Positions 1 through 8,897 of a stretch of DNA of 64,000 bases are shown here, one piece after another. Below the pieces are notes generated by a model. That model saw only the letters and a list, made by a program, of their open reading frames with translations, was not told the origin of the DNA and did no database searches. Where the stretch lies: the NCBI GenBank assembly GCA_034003725.1, contig JAVEYB010000012.1, positions 56,296 through 120,295 on the forward strand, in the 5' to 3' direction. The DNA comes from Candidatus Zixiibacteriota bacterium (GTDB lineage Bacteria > Zixibacteria > MSB-5A5 > GN15 > FEB-12). Each line of letters starts with the position of its first letter. Position 1 is the first letter of the stretch. A program made the translations under genes and the position numbers.

Positions 1-1052
1 TCGCGGATGCGATCCGGATCGCGCGTGATGACGCCGAGAAAGTGCACATTCATGTTGAATTCCTTGTCGCCCCTGATGTTGGCCTTGGCAACGGTATTCA
101 CCTTGTCAAACAACTCCTTGGCGGCGTCGAAGTCAGGCACCTGATTCAGCACGATGAACGGCCTCAGCGTGGTCTGCATCTTGTAGTGCGGATCGCGTTC
201 TTTCATTCCTCGTTCCAGTTGCTGGAATCGATAGAACATGGCTTTCAGACAGGAGTAACCGGCCACGATGTCCTGAGGCGTCGTGACGACTACCTGGAAG
301 TCCTGTGCCAGTGCGAAGTCAATTGTCGTCTGCTGGATGCCGGCGCTCAAGTCGTACAGGACGTAGTCGTAATCACTGCCGATGTCTTTGAGCGCGCGAA
401 TGAAGCGCTTGCGCTGGGCGGCGTTGAGGTTGGCCAGACGGTAGTTGCCGCTTTCGCCGCCAATGAGGTCAAAGCCCAGCGGCGTGCTGTAGACCAACTG
501 ATTGAGTTCATGCCGTCCGTTGAGCAGATCCATGATCGTGTTGTCGCAGTAAAATCCGAGCTTGTTGGTTACATCGGAGTTCCCGAGATCGAGATCTATC
601 AGCAGGGCCTGCTTCCCGGAACGTGCCAGGTAAAACGACATGTTTGTCGAAATGTGCGTCTTGCCTACGCCGCCTTTGTTGGATAGGAAGGCGATCGATC
701 TCACTTCGTGTCGGCGCTTCAATTCGAGCCGGATCGTTCGTCCGATCAGCGAACTCATTTCGTGTGATCGGGACGAGGGGATGCCGCGTTGCTGGTCGCC
801 GGCGCGAGCCGCCGGTTCACTGCCATTGCCGCGGCGACCCTCCAGCAGTGGTCGGGTCATGTCGGGCGCCGCCGTGACATGTTCATCGTCGTACATAACG
901 CCATCCTTGGTCAGCCGATGGGGCCGATTCTCTGTGGTGGATTTCGGGCGGCTCACCTCGGCATGTTCACGCGTGCCGGACGCGGTGTTTGCGGCCCGCT
1001 CGATAACCGGTGTGTCACTCACATCGGTTCTGGTGGTCGTCTGCTCCGTCAT
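1..1052 (-). CDS. MinD/ParA-type ATPase (C-terminus cut by window edge)
   Basis: About 350 codons are visible, starting at the ATG at 1052; the reading frame stays open to base 1, so the C-terminus is missing. Residues 1-110 are polar and low in complexity, probably a disordered linker. A deviant Walker A motif, KGGVGKT, lies at residues 126-132. It is followed by a DLDLGNSD switch segment and a YDYVLYDLSAG Walker B-like segment. This is the SIMIBI/MinD fold. The family includes MinD, FlhG/FleN and ParA, which place or count cell structures by ATP-dependent membrane or DNA binding. The long N-terminal tail and isolated setting recall FlhG-like proteins, but no flagellar genes are visible, so the exact role is open. 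It is followed at higher coordinates by the 3' end of bshB1 with a 125-base gap. Confidence 0.85.
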   Translation of the reverse strand, partial: MTEQTTTRTDVSDTPVIERAANTASGTREHAEVSRPKSTTENRPHRLTKDGVMYDDEHVTAAPDMTRPLLEGRRGNGSEPAARAGDQQRGIPSSRSHEMSSLIGRTIRLELKRRHEVRSIAFLSNKGGVGKTHISTNMSFYLARSGKQALLIDLDLGNSDVTNKLGFYCDNTIMDLLNGRHELNQLVYSTPLGFDLIGGESGNYRLANLNAAQRKRFIRALKDIGSDYDYVLYDLSAGIQQTTIDFALAQDFQVVVTTPQDIVAGYSCLKAMFYRFQQLERGMKERDPHYKMQTTLRPFIVLNQVPDFDAAKELFDKVNTVAKANIRGDKEFNMNVHFLGVITRDPDRIR

Positions 1053-1114
1053 CAGACTTCCCCTTCCCTGGTTAAAAACAATACACTCCTACTCAGGGGT
1101 ATCGGCAGGCGCAG

Positions 1115-1142
1115 AAAAAAGTTTACCGGGCGGCATAGCCCG
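1115..1142 (-). terminator. Weak intrinsic terminator after bshB1
   Basis: On the minus strand a 5-bp GC stem (CGGGC/GCCCG, 1127-1142) is followed after six bases by six T's (1120-1115). It lies 35 bases beyond the bshB1 stop codon, where the efflux/bacillithiol operon should end. The stem is short, and the gap before the T-run makes it a weak candidate. Confidence 0.4.
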
Positions 1143-1177
1143 TGCGTCGGGAGGGATCGAATCTGTGGGGAGCAAGG

Positions 1178-1957
1178 TCAGATAGACCGAACGGAAAGTG
1201 TCAGTGGATCATCGATGAGGAGCTGCTCCTTGACCGTGTACGCCTCCGCAAAGCGTACACCGACCATCTGGCCGAGCGCTCGAGAGCGGGTCAACATGAG
1301 GTCGTAAATGACAACGCCGGGGTGGAAGATGTCCGCCCGGGTTCTGTCGGAGCGTTCGTAGAGCTCGTCGGCACCCAAAGCAAGCATGTCGGCGACCGAC
1401 AGCGAGGTCCCAAACTGGGAGGTGTATGCTGCCACAGCTTCCAGTTTCTTTTTCATCACGTCGCTTATATCGACTAGAAATGAGTAATCGGAATTGCGGA
1501 AATACGAGACGTAAAGTATCTTCTTTGGCCGATGAGGCTCACCGGCCAGTGGCGCCTTGAGAAGACCGGCCAGAAAGCAGGCATCGTAAGCCAGTCGACT
1601 GCAGGCGAGGTGGTCGGGGTGGCGTTGAATCCAGTGAGGCAGGATGACGAGATCGGGGCGCATATCACGCACGACCTGTGCAATCTTCAACTTGTTGTCC
1701 TGCGTGTATTCGACGGCCGAATCCGGCATCTCCAGATTCCCGCGAAAGGACAACCCCATAATCTCGGCTGCGCGTGCAAGCTCACGCGTACGGTCATCAG
1801 CGTTGCCCCGGGTACCCATTTCTCCCCTGGTCAGGTCGAGTACTCCTGTCTTGTAGCCTCTTGACGCGGACTTGATCAGTAAGCCGCCGCAGGTGATTTC
1901 GGCGTCGTCGGGGTGCGCGGCAACGGCCAGAATATCGAGCTTGGCCGTTTCAGGCAT
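1178..1957 (-). CDS. bshB1: Bacillithiol biosynthesis deacetylase BshB1
   Basis: This 259-residue LmbE/PIG-L-type zinc deacetylase removes the acetyl group from GlcNAc-malate to give GlcN-malate, the second step of bacillithiol synthesis. The metal-site motif AHPDD lies at residues 14-18 and RHPDH at residues 112-116, as expected for the family. I start it at the ATG at 1957, which has a GGGAG Shine-Dalgarno sequence six bases upstream. A start at 2143 would add 62 residues that overlap bshA and resemble nothing. With this start it overlaps the bshA stop by eight bases, which suggests translational coupling. It is the last gene of the tetR-to-bshB1 run. Confidence 0.93.
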   Translation of the reverse strand: MPETAKLDILAVAAHPDDAEITCGGLLIKSASRGYKTGVLDLTRGEMGTRGNADDRTRELARAAEIMGLSFRGNLEMPDSAVEYTQDNKLKIAQVVRDMRPDLVILPHWIQRHPDHLACSRLAYDACFLAGLLKAPLAGEPHRPKKILYVSYFRNSDYSFLVDISDVMKKKLEAVAAYTSQFGTSLSVADMLALGADELYERSDRTRADIFHPGVVIYDLMLTRSRALGQMVGVRFAEAYTVKEQLLIDDPLTLSVRSI

Positions 1958-3080
1958 TTGCGATCTCCCGGTAGTAGTGCTCATACTCGCCAACAATCTT
2001 GTCCTGTGAGAAGCGCTTTCGCGCCAGGTCTGCGGCAGCCGACTTGAACGTGCCCAGTTTTCGGCGATCGGTGAGCAATTCGATTGCGGCGCGCGCCATG
2101 CCGGCAGTGTCCCCGACCGGGCACAGGAACCCGTTGATACCATGATCGATCACTTCGACGAGCCCGGTCCCAAGTGTACCGATTACGGGTACTCCGCAGG
2201 CGAGCGCTTCGAGCGCCGCCAGGCCGAATGACTCTTCCTGTGACGGCAGAAGGAACAGATCGGCGCACGGCAATACGGCTTCAACCCGGCTCTGATTCCC
2301 GAGGAAAATCACCTTGTCGGTCAGCCCACGCTTTTTGATCATACGGCGTGCCAGCACCGTGTCGGGACCCTCGCCGATCAGAATCAGTTTGGCCGGCAGA
2401 GCGGCCGCCACTTTCTCGAAGACCTCAACGACATCGAGCGTGCGTTTGACCGGACGAAAATTGGAGACGTGGGCCAACAGCATTTCGTCATCTGACGCGA
2501 ATTCACAACGACTGCACTCCCCGATATCTGGGGTAAATCGTGTATCGTCGAAGAAGTTGTGAATCACACGTATTTCCCGTTGGACGTTGAACACTTCTGC
2601 CGTTTCCTCGGCAAGATGTCTCGAAACAGCAGTGAGACCGTCGGACGAGTTTATTGAAAACCGGGTAATATCGAAGTATGACGGGTCGGAACCCACGAGA
2701 GTAATGTCCGTGCCGTGAAGTGTGGTAATCACTTTGGGCAGTGGATCCCCGGAGGCCGCGAGCATCTGCTTGGCGAGATACGCACAGGTTGCATGGGGCA
2801 CCGCATAATGCATATGCGTGATATCCAACCGATAGTTGCGGCTGACATCCGCTAACTTCGACGCGAGGGCCAGGGTATACGGCGGGTACTTGAACAGCGG
2901 ATAAGCCGTCGTTTCAACACCGTGAAACAGAAGGTTGGTTCTATATTTATCCAGACGAAACGGGAGGGCGTACGAGATGAAGTGCACCTCGTGGCCACGT
3001 CCGGCCAGTTCCTGCCCGAGTTCGGTTGCAATAATCCCCGAACCGCCGACCACCGGATAGCACGTTATGCCGATTCTCAT
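1950..3080 (-). CDS. bshA: Bacillithiol biosynthesis glycosyltransferase BshA
   Basis: This 376-residue GT4-family glycosyltransferase joins N-acetylglucosamine from UDP-GlcNAc to L-malate, the first step of bacillithiol synthesis. The N-terminus MRIGITCYPVVGGSG closely matches the BshA signature, and GGSGIIATELG lies at residues 12-22. A GT4 E-x7-E type segment (EESFGLAALE) falls near residues 279-290. The length is typical of the family. The ATG at 3080 directly abuts the bshC stop codon (TAA at 3083-3081), and its 3' end overlaps bshB1. Both junctions indicate one transcript. The cytoplasmic product feeds BshB1, encoded immediately downstream. Confidence 0.96.
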   Translation of the reverse strand: MRIGITCYPVVGGSGIIATELGQELAGRGHEVHFISYALPFRLDKYRTNLLFHGVETTAYPLFKYPPYTLALASKLADVSRNYRLDITHMHYAVPHATCAYLAKQMLAASGDPLPKVITTLHGTDITLVGSDPSYFDITRFSINSSDGLTAVSRHLAEETAEVFNVQREIRVIHNFFDDTRFTPDIGECSRCEFASDDEMLLAHVSNFRPVKRTLDVVEVFEKVAAALPAKLILIGEGPDTVLARRMIKKRGLTDKVIFLGNQSRVEAVLPCADLFLLPSQEESFGLAALEALACGVPVIGTLGTGLVEVIDHGINGFLCPVGDTAGMARAAIELLTDRRKLGTFKSAAADLARKRFSQDKIVGEYEHYYREIANA

Positions 3081-4706
3081 TTACAGTTCCGCCTCAGAAA
3101 GGTACATAAGCTGATGCGCCGTCTCCTCGCTGTCCATGTGGTCATGCAGCACCCGGATAAAATGGAAGCCGTACCGCGCCAGGAAATACGTGACATTGAG
3201 GGTCCGTTCCTGAAAGCCGCGATTCGGATAGAGCGCATGCCACAGCCGATAGATGCGATCGCGCGTCTCCTTCGACTTTTTCTTGTGTGACGAGAACACT
3301 TTCTCCTCAAACGATTTCAGCGTGTAATCGATTTTCCCGTGCGCCTGCTCACCCACCTGCTGCAGGTTCGGATCGAACTCCAGTGATTCCTGCAGGAATT
3401 CTCGAAAACGCCGGCTGACATCGTTGCGAAGGTATTCGAAGCTATGCTCGAGGTCCTGAGGAAATGACCTCTGAAGAACCCGGTTCACGACCAGCTCGAT
3501 ATCACCGGTGACGTCTTCGAACGTAACATCATAGTCCTTCATGAGTTTTTCAAATCGACTTTCGATCACGGTGACCGTCGCACGAGCCCTCTGTACCGGA
3601 ACCGGGAGGTCGAAAACTGAGAAGATGGGGTTGATCTGGGCCAGATAGGCGATCTCTGCGGGGCCGCCTTTCTGGCTTATTGTCGGAAACAGGTAAGATT
3701 GCAGAACCGGTCGTGTGATGACGTCGGGAGAGAAGCGTTCCGGGTGACTGTCGATGGCCCCGAGCAGCTCGGTACGCGAGAACCGATGCTCGCCAACCAC
3801 GAATCCGTCCCCGTCCCGCAGCACCGGACGACGACCATCGAGATTATAGAACAGATGGGCGGAATTGTCTTTCTTCTCGACCTGTATATGATAACCCGAC
3901 TCAACGATCTCGTGGTTAGTGCGAACCAGAAGATCATGGATATGATCCTGCAACATGACAATCTGCTTGAAGAACGGCACCGCCAGCTGCTTAACCGCGG
4001 CGTCACCCGGGCAGAACAGCACGAGCCCCATGTCTTTCGTAAGCGAGGCCATCAACTTGCCGAAAGCGCTGCAAAAGGTATCTCTGTCGGTGTAGGCATG
4101 TTCAAGGAGCGCGTACATCTCAGGGGTGAAGTCGGTGTCGCCAAGAGCCTTGCGAAGATCCGCGTGGCAGCGTTCGAGTTCCATCGAATCGCTGAACCTG
4201 ATGTCCGCGGTGGACACTTCCTCTGGTGGATTCGCGGAGTATGAGATAGTGGCCGGTTCCCCGGCCCGGTCCAGCACCGTGAAGTGGTTGACTTCGGCAA
4301 AATCGTGGTCGTCGCCGGCGATCCAGAACACCGGGATCACAGGACGACCCAGTTGCCGCTCATAAAGCCTGGCAGCCTTTACGATCGCAATAGCCTTGAT
4401 GATGGTGTACATGGGCCCGCCGAAAAGCCCGGCCTGCTGACCCGCAAAAACGCAGACTGAATCGGGGCGCTCCAGACGGTCGATCGCCGCGAACGCGGCT
4501 TCGGACGATTGATACGCGGTGTTTTGAGCGCGGAGAATCGCAGAGAGGCGAAGGCGTTCATACCCTTTGCGATCAAGTTGGGCAGCTGTTTCACTCAGGC
4601 TGGTGGAGAGATAAAAGTGAGCGGACGGTTCTCGTCCGCTCACGAAGTCCAGGTAGATGTCGCTGTAACCAAGCGCCTTACTTGGCGGGACCAGGTTGTT
4701 GGTCAA
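3081..4706 (-). CDS. bshC: Putative cysteine ligase BshC (bacillithiol biosynthesis)
   Basis: This 541-residue protein matches the BshC family, thought to add cysteine to GlcN-malate to complete bacillithiol. The hallmark central segment FAGQQAGLFGGPMYT is followed by KAIAIVKAA and WIAGDDHDFAEV, the Rossmann-like core with the HxGH-type region replaced by DDHDF as usual in BshC. The first available start is a TTG at 4706, inside the last 29 bases of the RND gene. Known BshC N-termini align about ten residues in, so this start is plausible but not certain. Overlap with the pump gene and abutment with bshA argue that all are co-transcribed. Confidence 0.94.
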   Translation of the reverse strand: MTNNLVPPSKALGYSDIYLDFVSGREPSAHFYLSTSLSETAAQLDRKGYERLRLSAILRAQNTAYQSSEAAFAAIDRLERPDSVCVFAGQQAGLFGGPMYTIIKAIAIVKAARLYERQLGRPVIPVFWIAGDDHDFAEVNHFTVLDRAGEPATISYSANPPEEVSTADIRFSDSMELERCHADLRKALGDTDFTPEMYALLEHAYTDRDTFCSAFGKLMASLTKDMGLVLFCPGDAAVKQLAVPFFKQIVMLQDHIHDLLVRTNHEIVESGYHIQVEKKDNSAHLFYNLDGRRPVLRDGDGFVVGEHRFSRTELLGAIDSHPERFSPDVITRPVLQSYLFPTISQKGGPAEIAYLAQINPIFSVFDLPVPVQRARATVTVIESRFEKLMKDYDVTFEDVTGDIELVVNRVLQRSFPQDLEHSFEYLRNDVSRRFREFLQESLEFDPNLQQVGEQAHGKIDYTLKSFEEKVFSSHKKKSKETRDRIYRLWHALYPNRGFQERTLNVTYFLARYGFHFIRVLHDHMDSEETAHQLMYLSEAEL

Positions 4707-7700
4707 AGGCGATATCCTCGTGTGTCTCTTGTTTCTTCAGGCCTAGTAGTCTGCCGAGCCAAACTACGATGTCGTCAATGATCGTGTACACGACCGGTAC
4801 GACAACAAGCGTGAGCAAGGTCGACGAGATCATGCCGCCTATCACGGCCCGGGCCATCGGCGCCCGCATCTCGGCCCCAGGGCCGAGTTCAAGTGCCAGC
4901 GGGAGCATACCAAAAACGGTTGCGAATGTAGTCATGAGAATAGGTCGCAACCGGATCGGCCCGGCGGCCAGAATCGCTTCAGTCCTATCAACACCTTCCC
5001 GTCGTCGTTGTTTCACGAAATCAATCAACAGGATGGCGTTTTTTGTCACCAGACCCATCAGCATAACGATGCCGATCTGCGACATAATATTGAGGGTAGA
5101 GCCGAAAACCAGCAAGCCCAAAACCGCACCTACCAGCGACAGTGGCAGCGAAAGCATGATCGACAGGGGGTCGAAAAACGACTCGTATTGCGACGCCAGC
5201 ACCAGATAGATGAAGATGACCGATAAGATGAGTGCCCGGAGGATGTTGGTCGACGATTCTCCACGTATTTCTTCCTGTCCAACCGCACTCATCGAGTAGC
5301 CCGGTGACAGCTGCACCGCCGTATCGGCCACCGCCTGAAGAGTCTGGGCGATGGTGCCGGAGGCCGCCCACCCGGCCGCATTGGCGTTTATCCTGACTTC
5401 GGGGAGACGGTCAAACCGGCGCAACTCGCCGATCGCAGTGGACTTTTCGATATCAGCCACTTGCTTGAGGGGAACGAGGAATGCGTCGCGGTCCTCAACA
5501 TCCTTGGAACTGGCGACGAGGATGCGGCCCACGTCACCGGCCGAGGAGCGGAACTGTTCCTGCAGCCGCAGTCGGACCTCGTACTCGACGTCGCCCTCCT
5601 TGAACCGTGTGATGTCATCGCCTTCGACCAGCGTGCGGATCGTGCGGGAAATTGACGCCACGTTGAGCCCGAGGTCATTGGCAAGCTTGCGGTTGACCGT
5701 GACCTGCAACTCCGGCTTGCCTTCCTGCAAGGTATTATCTACGTCGACCGCTCCCGGTACACTCTCCAGAAGTGCCTGCACCTTGTGCACCAGCCGTGTG
5801 AGTTCCTGCCGGTCGTCGCCTCGGATCGAGAGCTCAATCGGCTTGGCTGAGCCCCCCTCCGCCGGTTCGGTGGCGAGCGAGGCCTTGATGCCGGGCACGC
5901 TTCGGATGAGCTGCCGCACCGAGTCCACAAGCTCGATCGCGGACAGTTCGCGGGTATCGGCCGGGGTGAGCAGCGTGAGTAACTGGGCCTCGGTCACCTC
6001 CGTATTGCCCGAGCCGATCGTAACGTACGTCCCGGCGACTTCGGGAAGCGCCGTCACTATCTGTTCCACGCGTCTGACGCGTTCGTAGGTGGACTGGAGG
6101 TCGGTTCCGGGTGGGGTCTCAATCGATATGTACATTTTGCCCTGGTCGGTGACAGTCATCCACTCGGCCGGGAGGAACATGGCGCCAACTATTGCCGCGA
6201 CAAAGGCTGCGGTGGCGATAAGAGCGACGAGCCATCTTGTACGCAGCGAAAAGGCAAGCAGGTTTCTATAGCGCGGCCGAAGCCGTTCGAAGTAGTCACT
6301 GAACACGCTGAGCGGGCGACGAATGCGAAGCCAGAGGCGCCACCATCCGGTAGCCTTGTTCGGATCAAGCGAGTCGGGGTCCTCCCGGGGAGCCTGAGTT
6401 CGCGACACCAGCATCGGGACCAGCGTGAAGGCGACAAACAGTGATATAAGGACGGCGATGGCGACCGTCATGCCGAACTGATAGAACACCCGACCGACGA
6501 TGCCGGACATAAACGCTACCGGCAGGAAGACTACCATTATTGTGAAAGTCGTCGCTGCGACCGCCAATCCAATTTCGTCCGTGCCGGAAAAGGCCGCCCG
6601 CCAGGGCGATTCCCCTTCCTGCACTCTTCGGTAGACATTTTCCACGACCACAATGGAGTCGTCGATCAGGATGCCGACGGCGAGCGAAAGCGCAGTCAGC
6701 GTCATCATGTTGATGGTGAAGCCGAGGATTTTCATCGCCGTGAACGTTGCGATGATTGAGATAGGTATGGACAGCCCGGTGATAATCGTGGGTCGCAAGT
6801 CCAGGAGAAACAGGAAAATCACCAGCACTGCCAGCAGCGTGCCAAACTGGATGTTGAACAGGATCTCGTGAATGGAATCGGTAATGAACACAGAGTTGTC
6901 GTTGACGACAGTGACGACAATGTCCGGGGGCAGTTCGTTGGCGAGCAGTTTGATTTCCCGGCGGACACTTTCGGCGAGGTCTACGATATTCGCGCCCGAC
7001 TGCTTTACGATATCAAGCGCTACTGCCGGTTCGCCGTTGTAGGTTGACAGCGACCGTTGCTCTGCGATAGTATCCTTGACCAGCGCAACATCGGATAACA
7101 GAAGGGGCGTGCCGTTTTCGTTCTTCACGACAAGCGACCGGAAGTCGTTCACCGACTGCAGCCTGCCCTTCACCCGAACAAGATATTCACGGCTCGACTC
7201 ATTGACCCGACCGCCCGGAATCTCCAGGTTCGCGGAGAGCACAGCATTGCTGATGTCGTCGATCGTGATCTGCTTGGCTTCCATCTGTTCGGGATTCAGC
7301 AGAATCTGGATCTCCCGCTCGTGTCCCCCGATCAGGCGAACGGATCCGACTCCGCTGATGGATTCGAGGCGCGGCTTTATCTTGTCCTTTACCAGTTGCG
7401 TGACCTCGCGAGGCGGGCGACGTCCGGCGATTGTGATGGACATGATCGCCTGGGCATCCATATCCCATTGCGAGATGATCGGTTCCTCGATGTCTTCGGG
7501 CAAATCGGCTCGAATAGTCGCAATCTTCTCACGTACGTCCTGAGTGGCGATCGCGCCTTCGACCTCCAACTCAAACTCAACGACAACCAGTGAGTAGCCC
7601 TCGCGCGACTCGGATTGTATGTGCCGGACGCCCGATATTTCGTTGACGACATCCTCGATTTTCTTCGTGACGTCAATCTCAATCGACTCAGCCGAGGATC

Positions 7701-7857
7701 CCGGATAGACCGTCTGCACGACGACAAACGGGAAGTCTATCCTGGGGAAAAGCTCGACCGGCATGTCGGTGTATGAGAACCAGCCCATCACGAGCAGGGC
7801 CGAAATCATCATCGTCGCAAAAACCGGGCGTCTGATTGATACGTCTGATAGTTTCAT
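4678..7857 (-). CDS. RND efflux transporter, HAE1/AcrB family inner-membrane pump
   Basis: This 1059-residue protein has the AcrB layout: an N-terminal transmembrane helix, a large periplasmic porter domain, helices TM2-6, a second periplasmic domain and helices TM8-12. The TM4 proton-relay pair is present in ILIDDSIVVVENV. It should drive drug, metal or lipid export by proton antiport as a trimer with the adaptor and TolC proteins encoded just before it. The ATG at 7857 follows the adaptor stop by five bases. Its last 29 bases overlap the 5' end of bshC. Substrate cannot be read from sequence; the pairing with bacillithiol genes makes electrophiles or metals attractive guesses. Confidence 0.95.
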   Translation of the reverse strand: MKLSDVSIRRPVFATMMISALLVMGWFSYTDMPVELFPRIDFPFVVVQTVYPGSSAESIEIDVTKKIEDVVNEISGVRHIQSESREGYSLVVVEFELEVEGAIATQDVREKIATIRADLPEDIEEPIISQWDMDAQAIMSITIAGRRPPREVTQLVKDKIKPRLESISGVGSVRLIGGHEREIQILLNPEQMEAKQITIDDISNAVLSANLEIPGGRVNESSREYLVRVKGRLQSVNDFRSLVVKNENGTPLLLSDVALVKDTIAEQRSLSTYNGEPAVALDIVKQSGANIVDLAESVRREIKLLANELPPDIVVTVVNDNSVFITDSIHEILFNIQFGTLLAVLVIFLFLLDLRPTIITGLSIPISIIATFTAMKILGFTINMMTLTALSLAVGILIDDSIVVVENVYRRVQEGESPWRAAFSGTDEIGLAVAATTFTIMVVFLPVAFMSGIVGRVFYQFGMTVAIAVLISLFVAFTLVPMLVSRTQAPREDPDSLDPNKATGWWRLWLRIRRPLSVFSDYFERLRPRYRNLLAFSLRTRWLVALIATAAFVAAIVGAMFLPAEWMTVTDQGKMYISIETPPGTDLQSTYERVRRVEQIVTALPEVAGTYVTIGSGNTEVTEAQLLTLLTPADTRELSAIELVDSVRQLIRSVPGIKASLATEPAEGGSAKPIELSIRGDDRQELTRLVHKVQALLESVPGAVDVDNTLQEGKPELQVTVNRKLANDLGLNVASISRTIRTLVEGDDITRFKEGDVEYEVRLRLQEQFRSSAGDVGRILVASSKDVEDRDAFLVPLKQVADIEKSTAIGELRRFDRLPEVRINANAAGWAASGTIAQTLQAVADTAVQLSPGYSMSAVGQEEIRGESSTNILRALILSVIFIYLVLASQYESFFDPLSIMLSLPLSLVGAVLGLLVFGSTLNIMSQIGIVMLMGLVTKNAILLIDFVKQRRREGVDRTEAILAAGPIRLRPILMTTFATVFGMLPLALELGPGAEMRAPMARAVIGGMISSTLLTLVVVPVVYTIIDDIVVWLGRLLGLKKQETHEDIAFDQQPGPAK

Positions 7858-7862
7858 CGGTA

Positions 7863-8897
7863 CTACTCGTTCAATTCGCTGATACTGACTTTGACGCTGT
7901 CTTCGAGATAATCCTGGCCAAGTGTCACCAGCGTGTCGCCGACCGACACGCCTCGACTAATGATAACCAAACCGTCAATCTCGGAACCAAGTTCAACGGT
8001 CCGCCGCTCGGCTCTGCCGTCGACGACCACAAAGACGGTCGGCTGTCCGTCCAACTGTATGACGGCCCGCCGCGGAACAGCGACGACATCGGCCAGAAGG
8101 TCCCGGACATACTGGATCCGAACGAACATACCCGGGCGAAATGACCCTTTCGGGTTGTCGATGAGCGCCTCTACCTGAAACATTCGGGTGACCGGATCGG
8201 CGGAACTCGCGACCGCTACGACGCTGCCAACGGCGCTTTCCGAGACACCATCCGCAGTAACTTTCACTTTTGCACCCGACTCAAACGTGCCTATCTCTTC
8301 GGGATTCACGGCGAAACGGACGCGGAGGCGATTTGTCGTCGCAACGGTCGCCAACCGGGTACCGACCGTCACCTGATGCCCCGGGCGGACATCAATCGCC
8401 GTGACGACACCTGCGATCGGCGTTCTGATTTCGACGAGCTGGGTTACGGCATCGAAATCGGCGCGGGCGACCTCATACGCAAGTCCAGCGTTATCGAATT
8501 CGAGCTCAGACACGGCGCCCTGCTCAAAGAGAAACTTCATTTTGTTGTAGTTTTTCTCAGCGTTGAGGAACGTGGATCGGGCTTCGCGGTATTTCGATGA
8601 CGGCCCGGTTTTATCCAGCGAGAGTATGACCTCATTGGCTTGTACTCGATCGTCTTCTTTTACCCACAGGCTGTCAACCGATTCCGCCAGTTTGGCGAAC
8701 AGCACAGCCTGCCGCTCGCCTTCGAGCGAGCCGGTGTATGTCTGCCCCATCTCCAACGTACGACTGTGGACGATGTCCGCGCGTACCGCAAGGACGCGTT
8801 CGCTCTGCTCAGTTTGTTTCGGGTCGCTGCAGGATACTAACAGAAGGCCCACCGCGGCAATTACGACCCGCGGGTGATAGTGTCTGGTCATGCTCAC
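7863..8897 (-). CDS. RND periplasmic adaptor (membrane fusion) lipoprotein
   Basis: This 344-residue adaptor belongs to the HlyD/AcrA class. The signal peptide ends in a lipobox, LVSC, with the acylated Cys at residue 23, so it is anchored by lipid to the inner membrane. A short alpha-hairpin (about residues 95-135) is flanked by barrel-sandwich/lipoyl halves, then by a beta-barrel and membrane-proximal domain. The start is a GTG at 8897 overlapping the tolC stop as GTGA; an ATG six bases later is an alternative. It should bridge the RND pump and the TolC channel encoded on either side. Confidence 0.93.
   Translation of the reverse strand: MSMTRHYHPRVVIAAVGLLLVSCSDPKQTEQSERVLAVRADIVHSRTLEMGQTYTGSLEGERQAVLFAKLAESVDSLWVKEDDRVQANEVILSLDKTGPSSKYREARSTFLNAEKNYNKMKFLFEQGAVSELEFDNAGLAYEVARADFDAVTQLVEIRTPIAGVVTAIDVRPGHQVTVGTRLATVATTNRLRVRFAVNPEEIGTFESGAKVKVTADGVSESAVGSVVAVASSADPVTRMFQVEALIDNPKGSFRPGMFVRIQYVRDLLADVVAVPRRAVIQLDGQPTVFVVVDGRAERRTVELGSEIDGLVIISRGVSVGDTLVTLGQDYLEDSVKVSISELNE

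Noticed and set aside
42..686. 214-residue open frame on the plus strand
   Set aside because: It is antisense to the MinD/ParA gene, which has clear Walker motifs; no motif or ribosome site of its own.
1143..1177. GGGATCGAATCTG-like stretch that recalls a tRNA T-loop
   Set aside because: No acceptor stem or anticodon arm can be folded around it. I saw no tRNA or rRNA in the window.
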